NCBI RefSeq assembly: GCF_005887615.1
Contig: NZ_VANS01000001.1
Coordinates: 1-64,000 of the forward strand
Source of the DNA: Sulfitobacter sabulilitoris
GTDB lineage: Bacteria; Pseudomonadota; Alphaproteobacteria; Rhodobacterales; Rhodobacteraceae
Reading direction: 5' to 3'
DNA: 64,000 nt
Shown here: one piece after another, positions 44,950 to 53,556 of the stretch
How the letters are laid out: each line of letters begins with the position of its first letter
Numbering within the stretch: the stretch's first letter is position 1
Program-made: the position numbers and the translations under genes
Notes under the pieces: model-generated
Seen by the model: the letters and a program-made list of their open reading frames with translations, nothing else
Told to the model about the DNA's origin: nothing
Database searches by the model: none

Positions 44950-44978
44950 CCGCCGGCGCGCCGACGGACGGCCGGCGG
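44950..44978. terminator. Hairpin between convergent glk and dgoK
   Basis: CCGCCGGC at 44950-44957 pairs perfectly with GCCGGCGG at 44971-44978 across a GC-rich 13-base loop that can pair further. It fills the 34-base gap between the two convergent stops and could end transcripts from both sides, though no T-run is present. Confidence 0.5.
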
Positions 44979-44983
44979 CGGCG

Positions 44984-45898
44984 TCATGTGGCGGGCGTCA
45001 TGGCGCGATATGCCGCCGTCAGCCCGGCCAGCGTCATCCGGTCCGGATCGGCCACCGTCGCGGGCACACCCTGCGTGCGCAGCGCGCGGGCATAGAGCCG
45101 GGCAGGTTCCGCCGCGCCAAGGATCGCGATGTCCTGGCCCAGCCAGTAGGGTTTCGCCGCGCCAAGTTCCGCCCCGATCAGCAGCCCCGACAGGCGCGAT
45201 CGCGCGGCATCGGCGCGCGTGCCCTCCAGCAGATCCGCGGCATGCAGACCGAACAGCCGGGCCGCCAGGCGTTCGGGCCGCGCCATCGCGTCCGCCAGGC
45301 CGCTGTCAAAGGCGTCGGTTTCGGCACCCGCATCGCCGCCCGTCACCGTCGTGCGCAGGACCGACTGCGTGGCCAGCAAGGCAAGCAGTTCGCCGGTCAT
45401 GAAGGTCTGGAAGCTCACGACCTCTCCGGCGCTGACATGCGCCCATCTGGAATGTGTGCCGGGCAGGCAGACCACCCCGTCCCAGCCGGGATTGAGCGAC
45501 ATGAACCCGGCGATCCGGGTTTCGTCGCCTTGCATCACGTCAGGCGGGGTGGATTGCGACAGGCCGGGGATGATCCGGACCCGCCAGCCGCCTGCGGTGG
45601 GGGCCACCGCCCCAGGATCGCCCAACGGCGCGCAGGGCACGGCGCGGAAGGGTGCCTCGGCCCGGCCTTGCGGTGACTGGGCGATCCCGCAGGCGACGAC
45701 GGGCGTTCCGGCGGCGATCGTCCATCCGGCTGTCGCGGCGCGCAGGATCTGATCGAAACCGTCGGGTGCATGCGGGTTGATATCCGCATCCGCCTGCACC
45801 TGGGCAAGCCTGGTCGCGCCCTGCATCGCCCAGACCCGCAGACGGTCGGCGCCGCGATCGACGGCGATCCAGTCGGGGGTGATCGCTGCCGCGCTCAT
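44984..45898 (-). CDS. dgoK: 2-dehydro-3-deoxygalactonokinase
   Basis: A 304-residue DgoK-family kinase. Family segments are WIAVDRGADRLRVWAM, VVACGIAQSPQGRAEAPF, IIPGLSQSTPPDVMQGDETRIAGF, VVCLPGTHSRWAHV and FQTFMTGELLALL, followed by GLLIGAELGAA. It phosphorylates 2-keto-3-deoxygalactonate in oxidative galactose (De Ley-Doudoroff) or galactonate breakdown. Its ATG overlaps the upstream SDR stop by four bases, so the two form one operon. The partner aldolase and galactonate dehydratase are not in the window. Confidence 0.87.
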   Translation of the reverse strand: MSAAAITPDWIAVDRGADRLRVWAMQGATRLAQVQADADINPHAPDGFDQILRAATAGWTIAAGTPVVACGIAQSPQGRAEAPFRAVPCAPLGDPGAVAPTAGGWRVRIIPGLSQSTPPDVMQGDETRIAGFMSLNPGWDGVVCLPGTHSRWAHVSAGEVVSFQTFMTGELLALLATQSVLRTTVTGGDAGAETDAFDSGLADAMARPERLAARLFGLHAADLLEGTRADAARSRLSGLLIGAELGAAKPYWLGQDIAILGAAEPARLYARALRTQGVPATVADPDRMTLAGLTAAYRAMTPAT

Positions 45899-46659
45899 CC
45901 TGTGTGCACCGCGCCGCCGTCCACCACCATGCATTGCCCGGTCATCATCCGGCTGCTGTCGGACGCCAGGAACAACACCGCATCGGCGATGTCGCGGGGA
46001 ACCAGGTGGCGCTTGAGGCATTGCCGGTCAAGATGCGCGGCCAGATCCTCGGGCGTGGCCCATTGATCGAGCTGCTTTTGCGTCATGACCCAGCCCGGTG
46101 CCACCGCGTTCACGCGAATGCCGTCGGGCCCCAGTTCGCGCGCAAGGCTGCGGCTCAGCGCGGTGATGCCGCCATTGGCCGCGGCATAGGCCGGATAGCC
46201 CGTGTTCCCCATCATGTAGCTGATGGAGGAGAAATTGACGATGCTGCCCGTTCCCGCCGCGCGCATCCCCGGCGCCACGGCCTGCGCGGCAAAGACATAG
46301 GCCCTGAGGTTGATGCCCAGAAGATCGTCCCAGATCGCGGGTGTCAGATCCTCAAGGCTGTGCCGCATGTCGTTCGCGGCATTCGAGATCAGCACCGACA
46401 CCGGGCCATGCGCCGCCGCCGCCTCGGCTATGGCGGCGCGCAGGCGGTCGGTGTCGGTGATGTCGCCTTGCACGAACAACGGCGTGCGTCCGTGCTTGGC
46501 CTGCATTCGTGCGGCAAAGCCCGAGGCATCCGAACGGCCGATGAAGGCGACCTGCGCGCCCTGTGCCAGGAACGCATCGGTCAGCGCGGCGCCAATGCCC
46601 GACCCGCCGCCGGTGATAAAGACGGATCGGCCGGAGAGGTCATGGAAGGTCGCCGTCAT
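45895..46659 (-). CDS. SDR sugar dehydrogenase-like oxidoreductase with Lys-to-Asn change in the active site
   Basis: A 254-residue classical short-chain dehydrogenase. The NAD(P)-binding GGGSGIG lies at 17-23, the NAAN motif at 93-96 (ISNAAND), serine in FSSIS (143-147) and tyrosine Tyr158. The usual YxxxK lysine is replaced: residues 158-162 read YAAAN. The stretches NLRAYVFAAQAVAPGM, RQCLKRHLVPRDIADAVLFLASD and MMTGQCMVVDGG resemble Caulobacter D-xylose 1-dehydrogenase. It is coupled to dgoK, so oxidation of galactose or a similar aldose is likely. Whether it is active without the lysine is unknown. Confidence 0.82.
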   Translation of the reverse strand: MTATFHDLSGRSVFITGGGSGIGAALTDAFLAQGAQVAFIGRSDASGFAARMQAKHGRTPLFVQGDITDTDRLRAAIAEAAAAHGPVSVLISNAANDMRHSLEDLTPAIWDDLLGINLRAYVFAAQAVAPGMRAAGTGSIVNFSSISYMMGNTGYPAYAAANGGITALSRSLARELGPDGIRVNAVAPGWVMTQKQLDQWATPEDLAAHLDRQCLKRHLVPRDIADAVLFLASDSSRMMTGQCMVVDGGAVHTG

Positions 46660-47045
46660 GTCATGGTCCTTGCGAGAACGGTTCTGTGGACACGGTGGCA
46701 TTGAATATCCCGGCGACAGGTACGTCCCGGACACCCCTGTGCGGTCTGGCTGTCGCGGTGGCCGCCCGCAAAAGGCGTCCGTGCCCGCCCCCGCGTGATC
46801 TTTGGGTCCCATGCGGCGCGGCGCGCGTCAAGGCCGGGCTTTGGCCCGCATGGAATTGGCGGCGCGATCGGCGGCGTGGTGGCGCCTGCGGTCGAGTGCG
46901 GTCGACCCTCGCGCCGCGCGGTCACGCGGGAGCGGGAATAGTTTAGGTATAAAATATTCCCCCTTGAAGCATTTTGCGACTCGCCCTAACGTTCGGGGTG
47001 TCGGGACGCATCCGCACCCCGGCGACACCTGATCAAGAGGGAGCC
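46660..47045. other. Intergenic region between SDR/dgoK operon and marR operon
   Basis: No gene is recognised in this 386-base divergent gap. The left two-thirds is GC-rich without obvious motifs. The right third has an AT-rich island around 46937-46960 containing the GGGAATA inverted repeat and a TATAAA sequence, presumably the promoter and operator for the leader ORF and marR. Confidence 0.6.
46934..46961. promoter_or_regulatory. Inverted repeat and -10-like box, candidate MarR operator
   Basis: GGGAATA at 46934-46940 and TATTCCC at 46955-46961 are perfect 7-base arms around a 14-base AT-rich spacer that contains TATAAA at 46948-46953, a possible -10 box. It lies about 85 bases before the leader ORF. 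A MarR dimer bound here would cover the promoter. No -35 consensus is clear. Confidence 0.45.
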
Positions 47046-47105
47046 ATGGCACAGTCAGACACCGCTGCATCCCGACTGCGCGCATCGCCATCGGGCCGCG
47101 CATGA
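47046..47105 (+). CDS. 19-residue leader ORF coupled to marR
   Basis: The ATG at 47046 follows AGAGGGAG, the best ribosome-binding site in the area, and opens a 19-codon frame (MAQSDTAASRLRASPSGRA). Its TGA overlaps the marR ATG (ATGA at 47102-47105). marR itself has no good ribosome-binding site, so this may be a leader peptide that delivers ribosomes to marR. An alternative is that relatives have a longer MarR N-terminus and a frameshift separated it here. Confidence 0.45.
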   Translation: MAQSDTAASRLRASPSGRA

Positions 47106-47584
47106 TCGCCCCGGCACAGATTGCCGCGTCCGGGTCAAAGGACCGTTTGCGCCTGTGGCTGCGGCTTCTGAAACTGTCGCGCCGTGTCGATGCGCAGTTG
47201 CGCGACCGCCTGCGGACCGACTTCGGATCGACCTTGCCGCGCTTTGACGTGATGGCCGCGCTGGCGCGCGATGACGCGGGTCTGAAGATGAGCCAGCTTT
47301 CCGGCGTGCTGCGGGTCTCGAACGGGAATGTCACCGGCATCGTGGACCGCCTTGCGCTGGACAAGCTGGTGGAGCGTGTGCCCGTGCCGGGCGACCGTCG
47401 TGCGATGGTGGTGCGCCTGACGCAGGCGGGCCGCGCGGAATTCACTCGCCAGGCCACCGCGCATGAGGCGTGGATCAACGAGATGCTGGGGGCCTTTACC
47501 CCCCAGGAGGCGCGCCACATGGCCGCGCGGCTGGCGGAGCTTGCAGAGAAAGCGACCGGCCCGGAGACGAAAAATGTGCGATAG
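47102..47584 (+). CDS. MarR-family transcriptional regulator
   Basis: A 160-residue winged-helix regulator. The core has LRTDFGSTLPRFDVMAALA, the recognition region MSQLSGVLRVSNGNVTGIVDRL and the wing LVERVPVPGDRRAMVVRLTQAG, all typical of MarR proteins that control aromatic-acid CoA ligase genes (BadR/CouR-like in placement). It probably represses the anthranilate-CoA ligase operon that starts 72 bases downstream and senses the aromatic acid or its CoA ester. The ATG overlaps the leader ORF stop. Confidence 0.88.
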   Translation: MIAPAQIAASGSKDRLRLWLRLLKLSRRVDAQLRDRLRTDFGSTLPRFDVMAALARDDAGLKMSQLSGVLRVSNGNVTGIVDRLALDKLVERVPVPGDRRAMVVRLTQAGRAEFTRQATAHEAWINEMLGAFTPQEARHMAARLAELAEKATGPETKNVR

Positions 47585-47656
47585 ACCGGGCCCCCCGCGC
47601 ACGGCCGATGCCCCGACGGGCGCCGGGCACCCACCTGCCAAGAGCGGAGACTGACC

Positions 47657-49276
47657 ATGCTGCGTCCCTCAGGACATATCGACAGTTTTGCGCGCGACAA
47701 CCTGCCGCCCGAGGAGCGCTGGCCGGATTTGTTGCTGGAAGGTTTCGACTATCCCGATCGTCTGAACGCGGGGGTCGAGCTGACCGATGCGATGGTCGAG
47801 AAGGGCTTTGGCGATCATACCGCGCTCATCGGCAACGGGCGCCGCCGCACCTACAAGGAGCTGAGCGACTGGACCAACCGGCTGGCGCATGCGCTGGTCG
47901 AGGACCTGGGGCTGAAGCCGGGCAACCGCGTGCTGATCCGTTCGGCCAACAACCCGGCGATGGTGGCGGCCTGGCTGGCGGCGACCAAGGCGGGCGCGGT
48001 TGTCGTGAATTCCATGCCGATGCTGCGCGCGGGCGAATTGTCCGCGATCGTGGACAAGGCCGAGATCAGCCATGCGCTCTGCGACACGCGGCTGATGGAC
48101 GAGATGACGACCTGCGCGAAAACCTCGAAATTCCTGAAATCCGTCGTGGGGTTCGACGGCACGTCGAACCACGACGCCGAGCTGGACCGGCTTGCGCTGG
48201 AAAAGCCGGTGCTATTCGACGCGGTGCCCACGGCGCAGGACGACGTGGCGCTTCTGGGCTTTACCTCGGGCACAACGGGCAGCCCCAAGGCGACGATGCA
48301 TTTTCACCGTGACCTGCTGATCATCGCGGACGGCTATGCGCGCGAAGTGCTGGGGGTGCAGCCGTCGGACATCTTCGTGGGCTCGCCGCCGCTGGCCTTT
48401 ACCTTCGGCCTTGGCGGTCTGGCGATCTTTCCCCTGCGGTTCGGCGCGGCGGCGACGCTCCTTGAAAACGCATCGCCCCCCAACATGATCGAGATCATCG
48501 AGAAATACCGCGCCACGGTTTGCTTTACCGCGCCCACCGCCTATCGCGCGATGCTGGCCGCGATGGAGGAGGGCGCCGACCTGAGCAGCCTGCGCGCCGC
48601 CGTGTCGGCCGGCGAAACCCTGCCCGCGCCGGTCTATCACGACTGGAAGGACAAGACCGGCAAACCCATGCTGGACGGCATCGGCGCGACGGAAATGCTG
48701 CATATCTTCATCTCGAACCGCTTTGACGATCACCGCGCGGCCTGTACCGGCAAGCCGGTGCGCGGCTACGAGGCGAAGATCGTCGATGACGCGGGCGCGC
48801 AGGTGCCGCGCGGCACGGTGGGGCGGCTGGCGGTGCGCGGGCCGACGGGCTGCCGTTACCTGGCCGATGACCGGCAGGCGGATTACGTCGTGGACGGCTG
48901 GAACATCACCGGCGACAGCTTCACGATGGACGAGGACGGCTATCTGCACTTTGCCGCGCGCAACGACGACATGATCGTCAGCGCCGGCTACAACATCGCG
49001 GGACCGGAGGTCGAGGCGGCGCTGTTGGCCCATGCCGCGGTCGCGGAATGTGCGGTGGTCGCCGCCCCCGACGAGGCGCGCGGCAGCATCGTGCAGGCGC
49101 ATGTGGTGCTCAACGACGGCTACGGCCGTGACGCCGACATGGTGAAAGCCTTGCAGGAGCACGTGAAAAACACCATCGCCCCCTATAAGTATCCGCGCGA
49201 CGTGCGCTTTGTCGATGCCCTGCCCAAGACCGCGACGGGCAAGATCCAGCGCTTCGCGTTGCGGCAAACCGCATGA
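47657..49276 (+). CDS. Anthranilate (2-aminobenzoate)-CoA ligase, benzoate-CoA ligase family
   Basis: A 539-residue AMP-forming acyl-CoA ligase. The P-loop-like motif [19 protein letters not shown], the A5-type [12 protein letters not shown], the hinge region GWNITGDSF and [21 protein letters not shown], and the catalytic C-terminal lysine in [11 protein letters not shown] are all present. Co-translation with kynA (ATGA overlap) and kynU, which produce anthranilate from tryptophan, points to anthranilate as the substrate. Activation to 2-aminobenzoyl-CoA would feed a CoA-dependent aromatic pathway. Benzoate is the main alternative substrate. GCGGAG precedes the ATG. Confidence 0.88.
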   Translation: MLRPSGHIDSFARDNLPPEERWPDLLLEGFDYPDRLNAGVELTDAMVEKGFGDHTALIGNGRRRTYKELSDWTNRLAHALVEDLGLKPGNRVLIRSANNPAMVAAWLAATKAGAVVVNSMPMLRAGELSAIVDKAEISHALCDTRLMDEMTTCAKTSKFLKSVVGFDGTSNHDAELDRLALEKPVLFDAVPTAQDDVALLGFTSGTTGSPKATMHFHRDLLIIADGYAREVLGVQPSDIFVGSPPLAFTFGLGGLAIFPLRFGAAATLLENASPPNMIEIIEKYRATVCFTAPTAYRAMLAAMEEGADLSSLRAAVSAGETLPAPVYHDWKDKTGKPMLDGIGATEMLHIFISNRFDDHRAACTGKPVRGYEAKIVDDAGAQVPRGTVGRLAVRGPTGCRYLADDRQADYVVDGWNITGDSFTMDEDGYLHFAARNDDMIVSAGYNIAGPEVEAALLAHAAVAECAVVAAPDEARGSIVQAHVVLNDGYGRDADMVKALQEHVKNTIAPYKYPRDVRFVDALPKTATGKIQRFALRQTA

Positions 49277-50112
49277 GCGATACGCCCCCCAGCCGCGGCA
49301 AGGCCCCCGACGGCGCGAAGATGGATTTCGCGACCGACATGTCCTATGGCGATTACCTCGGCCTCGATGCGATCCTGACCGCGCAGCATCCGCTGAGCGA
49401 CGCGCATGACGAGATGCTGTTCATCGTGCAGCACCAGACCTCCGAGCTTTGGATGCGGCTGGCCATCCACGAACTTCAGGCCGCGCGGCGGGTGATGCAG
49501 CGCGGTGAGCTGCGCCCGGCCTTCAAGATGCTGGCCCGCGTCGCGCGGATATTCGAACAGCTCAACGGCGCATGGGATGTGCTGCGCACCATGACGCCGA
49601 GCGAATACACCGCCTTTCGCCCCAGCCTTGGCAATTCGTCGGGGTTTCAGTCGCACCAGTACCGGCTGGTGGAATACCTGCTTGGCAACCGAAACGGCGC
49701 GCTGATGAAGCTGCACGAACACAAGGCGGAGGCCTTCGCCGCCCTCAAGGCCGAGTTGGAGCAGCCGAGCCTCTACCAGGTGGCGATCGCGCTGCTGACC
49801 GATCGGCTTGGCGTCCCGGACCAGGCCGGACCGCCCGCCAGCGCCAGCTGGGAGGCCAGGCCAGAGGTGCAGGATCTGTGGAAACAGGTTTATGAACACC
49901 CCGTAACATATTGGGAAATATACGAATTGGCGGAGAAGCTTGTCGATCTCGAGGACTATTTCCGCCGCTGGCGCTTTAACCATGTGACCACCGTCGAGCG
50001 GATCATCGGATTCAAACGCGGAACCGGTGGTACGTCAGGTGTTGGCTATCTGCGCAAAATGCTGGAAGTTGAGCTGTTTCCCGAACTCTGGCACGTGAGA
50101 GGAGCCCTGTAA
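49273..50112 (+). CDS. kynA: Tryptophan 2,3-dioxygenase
   Basis: A 279-residue heme dioxygenase that opens the indole ring of tryptophan to N-formylkynurenine. [13 protein letters not shown], the heme-pocket region [42 protein letters not shown] and the C-terminal [18 protein letters not shown] are family hallmarks. The length matches bacterial TDO. The start overlaps the ligase stop (ATGA). The TAA stop is followed directly by the kynU GTG. Around 49890-49930 the base composition is briefly less GC-rich than elsewhere, without effect on the frame. Confidence 0.96.
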   Translation: MSDTPPSRGKAPDGAKMDFATDMSYGDYLGLDAILTAQHPLSDAHDEMLFIVQHQTSELWMRLAIHELQAARRVMQRGELRPAFKMLARVARIFEQLNGAWDVLRTMTPSEYTAFRPSLGNSSGFQSHQYRLVEYLLGNRNGALMKLHEHKAEAFAALKAELEQPSLYQVAIALLTDRLGVPDQAGPPASASWEARPEVQDLWKQVYEHPVTYWEIYELAEKLVDLEDYFRRWRFNHVTTVERIIGFKRGTGGTSGVGYLRKMLEVELFPELWHVRGAL

Positions 50113-51303
50113 GTGGCTGACGTAACGAGAAAAGACCTGTTCAACCTGCCTGAGGGGCTGATCTATCTGGATGGCAATTCGCTGGGGCCGATGCCATGCG
50201 CGGTGCCTGCGCGGATTGCCGACATGCTGGATGCGGAATGGGGTGGCCTGCTGATCAAGGGCTGGAACGCGGCAGGCTGGATGGACCAGCCCGCGCGCGT
50301 GGGCGATCTGGTGGGGCGGCTGATCGGCGCCCCTGCGGGCACGACCGTTCTGGGCGATACCCTGTCGATCAAGGTCTATCAGGCGGTCGCGGCCGCGATC
50401 AAGCTGCGCCCCGGACGTCGCGTGATCCTGTCGGACACAGGAAATTTCCCGACCGATCTTTACATGGTCGAAGGGCTGATCAAGACGCTCGATCAAGGTT
50501 ATGAGCTGCGCACGGTGGCCCCCGAGGCGGTGGCGGAGGCGATCACCGGCGATGTGGCGGCCGTGATGCTGACCCATGTCGATTACCGCACCGGGCGGAT
50601 GCACGACATGAACGCCGTCACCGCGGCCGCGCATGATAAGGGCGCGGTGATGATCTGGGATCTGGCCCATTCGGCGGGCGCGCTGCCGGTGGACATGGCC
50701 GGATCGAACGCCGAGATCGCGATCGGCTGCACCTACAAGTACCTCAACGGCGGCCCCGGTGCCCCGGCCTTCATCTACGTCCGCGCCGATCTGGCCGATA
50801 CGGTCGAACCGGCGCTGTCGGGCTGGCTCGGCCACCGGGCGCCTTTTGATTTCACGTTGAACTACAAGCCCGGCGCCGGGATCGAGCGGATGCGCGTGGG
50901 CACGCCCCCGGTGTTGCAGATGACGGCGCTCGAGGTCGCGATGCAGGCGTGGGAGGATGTGGACATGCACGAGGTGCGCGCCGCCTCTCTGGCGCTGCAG
51001 GAGCAGTTCATCGAGGAGGTGGAGGCGCGCGTGCCCGACCTGACGCTGGCCAGCCCGCGTGACGGGGCGGTGCGCGGCAGTCAGGTGTCGTTCGAGTTCG
51101 AGCATGGCTATGCCGCGATGCAGGCGCTGATCCACCACGACGTGATCGGCGATTTCCGCGCGCCCAACATCATGCGCTTTGGCTTTACCCCGCTTTACCT
51201 GGATGCCGGCGACGTGACCGAGGCCGTTGACCGGCTGGTCAAGGTGATGGACGGTCGTCTGTGGGACACCCCCGAATTCCAGACGAAAAGCCGGGTCACA
51301 TGA
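50113..51303 (+). CDS. kynU: Kynureninase
   Basis: A 396-residue PLP enzyme that cleaves kynurenine to anthranilate and alanine. It shows YLDGNSLGPMP, SDTGNFPTDLYMVEG, VMLTHVDYRTGRMHD, IWDLAHSAGALPVD and the PLP lysine Lys209 in GCTYKYLNGGPGAPAF. Translation starts at GTG 50113 immediately after the kynA stop, with GAGAGGAG upstream inside kynA. No arylformamidase (kynB) gene lies in this operon, so N-formylkynurenine hydrolysis must be done by an enzyme encoded elsewhere. Confidence 0.96.
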   Translation: MADVTRKDLFNLPEGLIYLDGNSLGPMPCAVPARIADMLDAEWGGLLIKGWNAAGWMDQPARVGDLVGRLIGAPAGTTVLGDTLSIKVYQAVAAAIKLRPGRRVILSDTGNFPTDLYMVEGLIKTLDQGYELRTVAPEAVAEAITGDVAAVMLTHVDYRTGRMHDMNAVTAAAHDKGAVMIWDLAHSAGALPVDMAGSNAEIAIGCTYKYLNGGPGAPAFIYVRADLADTVEPALSGWLGHRAPFDFTLNYKPGAGIERMRVGTPPVLQMTALEVAMQAWEDVDMHEVRAASLALQEQFIEEVEARVPDLTLASPRDGAVRGSQVSFEFEHGYAAMQALIHHDVIGDFRAPNIMRFGFTPLYLDAGDVTEAVDRLVKVMDGRLWDTPEFQTKSRVT

Positions 51304-51390
51304 CCGGAAACCGCATTAAAAAGAGCTCATAAGAGCCTGAAAAATATATAAACCGGGGACACAAGAGCCCCATCAACACGGGAGACAACG

Positions 51391-52539
51391 ATGAAACTGA
51401 AATCCATTATCCTTGCGGCGGGGCTTTGTGCCATGGCCACCGGCGGCTTTGCCGCGGGTCATGAGGGCGGCGTCAAGGTCGGCATGATCACCACGCTGTC
51501 GGGCGGCGGTGCGGGCCTTGGCATCGACGTGCGCGACGGCTTCATGCTGGCGGCCAAGATGGCGGGCAATGACAAGCTCGAGGTCGTCATCGAGGACGAC
51601 CAGCGCAAGCCCGAGATCGCGGTGCAACTGGCCGACAAGATGATCCAGTCCGAAAAGGTCGATGTGCTGACCGGGATCATCTGGTCCAACCTTGCGATGG
51701 CCGTCGTGCCCGCCGCCGTGGCGCAGGGCAAATTCTATCTTTCGCCGAATGCCGGGCCCAGCCAGTTGGCCGGCAAGGGGTGCAACCCGCTGTATTTCAA
51801 CGTCGCTTGGCAGAACGACGCCCTGCACGAGGCCGCGGGCGCCTATGCCAGCGACACCGGCTATCAGAACACCTTTATCCTCGCGCCGAACTATCCGGCG
51901 GGGCAGGATGCGCTGACCGGCTTCAAGCGGTTCTTCAAGGGCGAGCCCGCAGGCGAGATCTATACCCAGCTGGGACAGACCGATTATGCTGCGGAACTGG
52001 CGCAGATCCGGGCGAGCGGTGCGGATTCGGTGTTTTTCTTTCTGCCCGGCGGCATGGGAATTTCGTTCCTCAAGCAATATGCCAGCAGCGGCATCGACCT
52101 GCCGGTCGTGGGCCCGGCGTTCAGCTTTGACCAGGGCATCCTGCAAGCCGTGGGCGAGGCGGCATTGGGCGTGAAGAACACGAGCCAGTGGAGCAAGGAT
52201 CTCGACAATGCCGCCAACGTCGAATTCGTCGCGGCCTTCGAGGCCGAATACGGGCGTCTGCCGTCGCTTTATGCCAGCCAGGGCTATGACACCGCCAACT
52301 TGTTGCTGAGTGCGATGGGCAAGGCCGACGTCAAGGACGCCGATGCCTTCCGCGCGGCACTGGCCGAAGCGGATTTCGCCTCCGTGCGCGGCGATTTCAA
52401 GTTCGGCACCAACCAGCACCCGGTGCAGGACTACTACGTGCGCGAGGTCATCAAGGAGGGGGACGTATTCACCAACAAGGTGATCGCGACCTCGTTGACC
52501 GACCACGTCGACGCCTATGCGGCCGAGTGTTCCTACTGA
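51391..52539 (+). CDS. Branched-chain amino acid/aromatic-type ABC transporter substrate-binding protein
   Basis: A 382-residue LivJ-like periplasmic binding protein. A signal peptide (MKLKSIILAAGLCAMATGGFA) precedes VKVGMITTLSGGGAGLGIDVRDGF, VDVLTGIIWSNLAMAVVPAA and YLSPNAGPSQLAGKGCNPL. The following permease and ATPase genes complete a transporter. Its position after the kynurenine and anthranilate genes suggests uptake of tryptophan, kynurenine, anthranilate or another aromatic acid. The 87-base gap before it contains AT-rich sequence and AAGAGC repeats, so an extra promoter is possible. GGGAG precedes the ATG. Confidence 0.88.
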   Translation: MKLKSIILAAGLCAMATGGFAAGHEGGVKVGMITTLSGGGAGLGIDVRDGFMLAAKMAGNDKLEVVIEDDQRKPEIAVQLADKMIQSEKVDVLTGIIWSNLAMAVVPAAVAQGKFYLSPNAGPSQLAGKGCNPLYFNVAWQNDALHEAAGAYASDTGYQNTFILAPNYPAGQDALTGFKRFFKGEPAGEIYTQLGQTDYAAELAQIRASGADSVFFFLPGGMGISFLKQYASSGIDLPVVGPAFSFDQGILQAVGEAALGVKNTSQWSKDLDNAANVEFVAAFEAEYGRLPSLYASQGYDTANLLLSAMGKADVKDADAFRAALAEADFASVRGDFKFGTNQHPVQDYYVREVIKEGDVFTNKVIATSLTDHVDAYAAECSY

Positions 52540-52552
52540 TCCGATGACGCTG

Positions 52553-52579
52553 GGGCCCCGGCGCAACCTGCCGGGGCCC
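52553..52579 (+). repeat. Intra-operon stem-loop after the binding-protein gene
   Basis: GGGCCCCGGC at 52553-52562 pairs perfectly with GCCGGGGCCC at 52570-52579 across a 7-base loop, 13 bases after the stop and 56 before the permease gene. It parallels the xylF-xylH hairpin: no T-run, and a likely role in message stability or partial termination. Confidence 0.65.
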
Positions 52580-52635
52580 GACACGCTTGCGCGCCCCCAC
52601 GTCGGGCCGACCCTTGCCCAAGGAACGATACCCCC

Positions 52636-53556
52636 ATGTCTTTGATATTGCTGATCGAACAGGTTCTGAATGGGCTGCAGTTCGGCGTCATGCTGTTCTT
52701 GATGGCAGCGGGGCTGACGTTGATATTCGGTGTGATGGGCTTGATCAACCTCGCGCATGGGTCGCTGTACATGGTCGGCGCCTTTGCCGCCGCCGCGGTG
52801 GCCGGGCTGACGGGATCCTTCGTGTTGGCGCTGCTGGCCAGCCTGATCGCCGCCGCCGCCGCCGGCGCGCTGGTCGAGCTGTTGGTGATCCGCCGGCTTT
52901 ATGACCGCGACCATCTGGACCAGGTGCTGGCGACCTTCGCGCTGATCCTGATGTTCTCCGAAGGCACGCGATGGGTCTTTGGGTCGTTTCCGCTGTTTCT
53001 GGATATTCCGGCAGCCCTCGCGCAGCCCGTGTCGCTGCCCGGCGGGATCCTGTATCCGGCCTACCGCCTGCTGATTATCGCCATCGGCCTTGCCATCGCG
53101 GTGGGCCTGTTCCAACTGATCGCGCGCACGCGCATCGGCATCCAGATCCGCGCGGGCGAGGCGGACCGCGAAATGATCGCCGCGCTGGGCGTCGATATCT
53201 CAAAGCTCTACACGCTGGTCTTTGCGCTGGGCGCGGCGCTGGCGGGGCTGGCGGGCGCGCTGGTGGGGGCGATCCAGTCGGTTCAGGTCGGCATGGGCGA
53301 GCCGGTGCTGATCCTCGCCTTCGTGGTGATCGTCATCGGCGGCATCGGGTCGATCAAGGGCGCGCTGGTGGGCGCGCTTCTGGTGGGTCTGACCGATACG
53401 CTGGGCGGCGTGCTGCTGCCGCCGCTCTTCGCCACGTTCATGGAGGCATCGAGCGCCAGCAGCGTGGGCTCTTCGCTGGCGTCGATGTCGATCTACATCC
53501 TCATGGCGGCTGTGCTGCTCTACAAACCCACCGGCCTGTTCGGGAGCACGACATGA
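52636..53556 (+). CDS. LivH-type ABC transporter permease
   Basis: A 306-residue permease with about eight transmembrane helices. LFLMAAGLTLIFGVMGLINLAHGSLYMVGAF and the C-terminal GIGSIKGALVGALLVGLTDTLG are typical of LivH. AAGGAACG lies upstream of the ATG, and the stop overlaps the livM-like start (ATGA). It forms the translocation pore with the next gene product. Confidence 0.92.
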   Translation: MSLILLIEQVLNGLQFGVMLFLMAAGLTLIFGVMGLINLAHGSLYMVGAFAAAAVAGLTGSFVLALLASLIAAAAAGALVELLVIRRLYDRDHLDQVLATFALILMFSEGTRWVFGSFPLFLDIPAALAQPVSLPGGILYPAYRLLIIAIGLAIAVGLFQLIARTRIGIQIRAGEADREMIAALGVDISKLYTLVFALGAALAGLAGALVGAIQSVQVGMGEPVLILAFVVIVIGGIGSIKGALVGALLVGLTDTLGGVLLPPLFATFMEASSASSVGSSLASMSIYILMAAVLLYKPTGLFGSTT

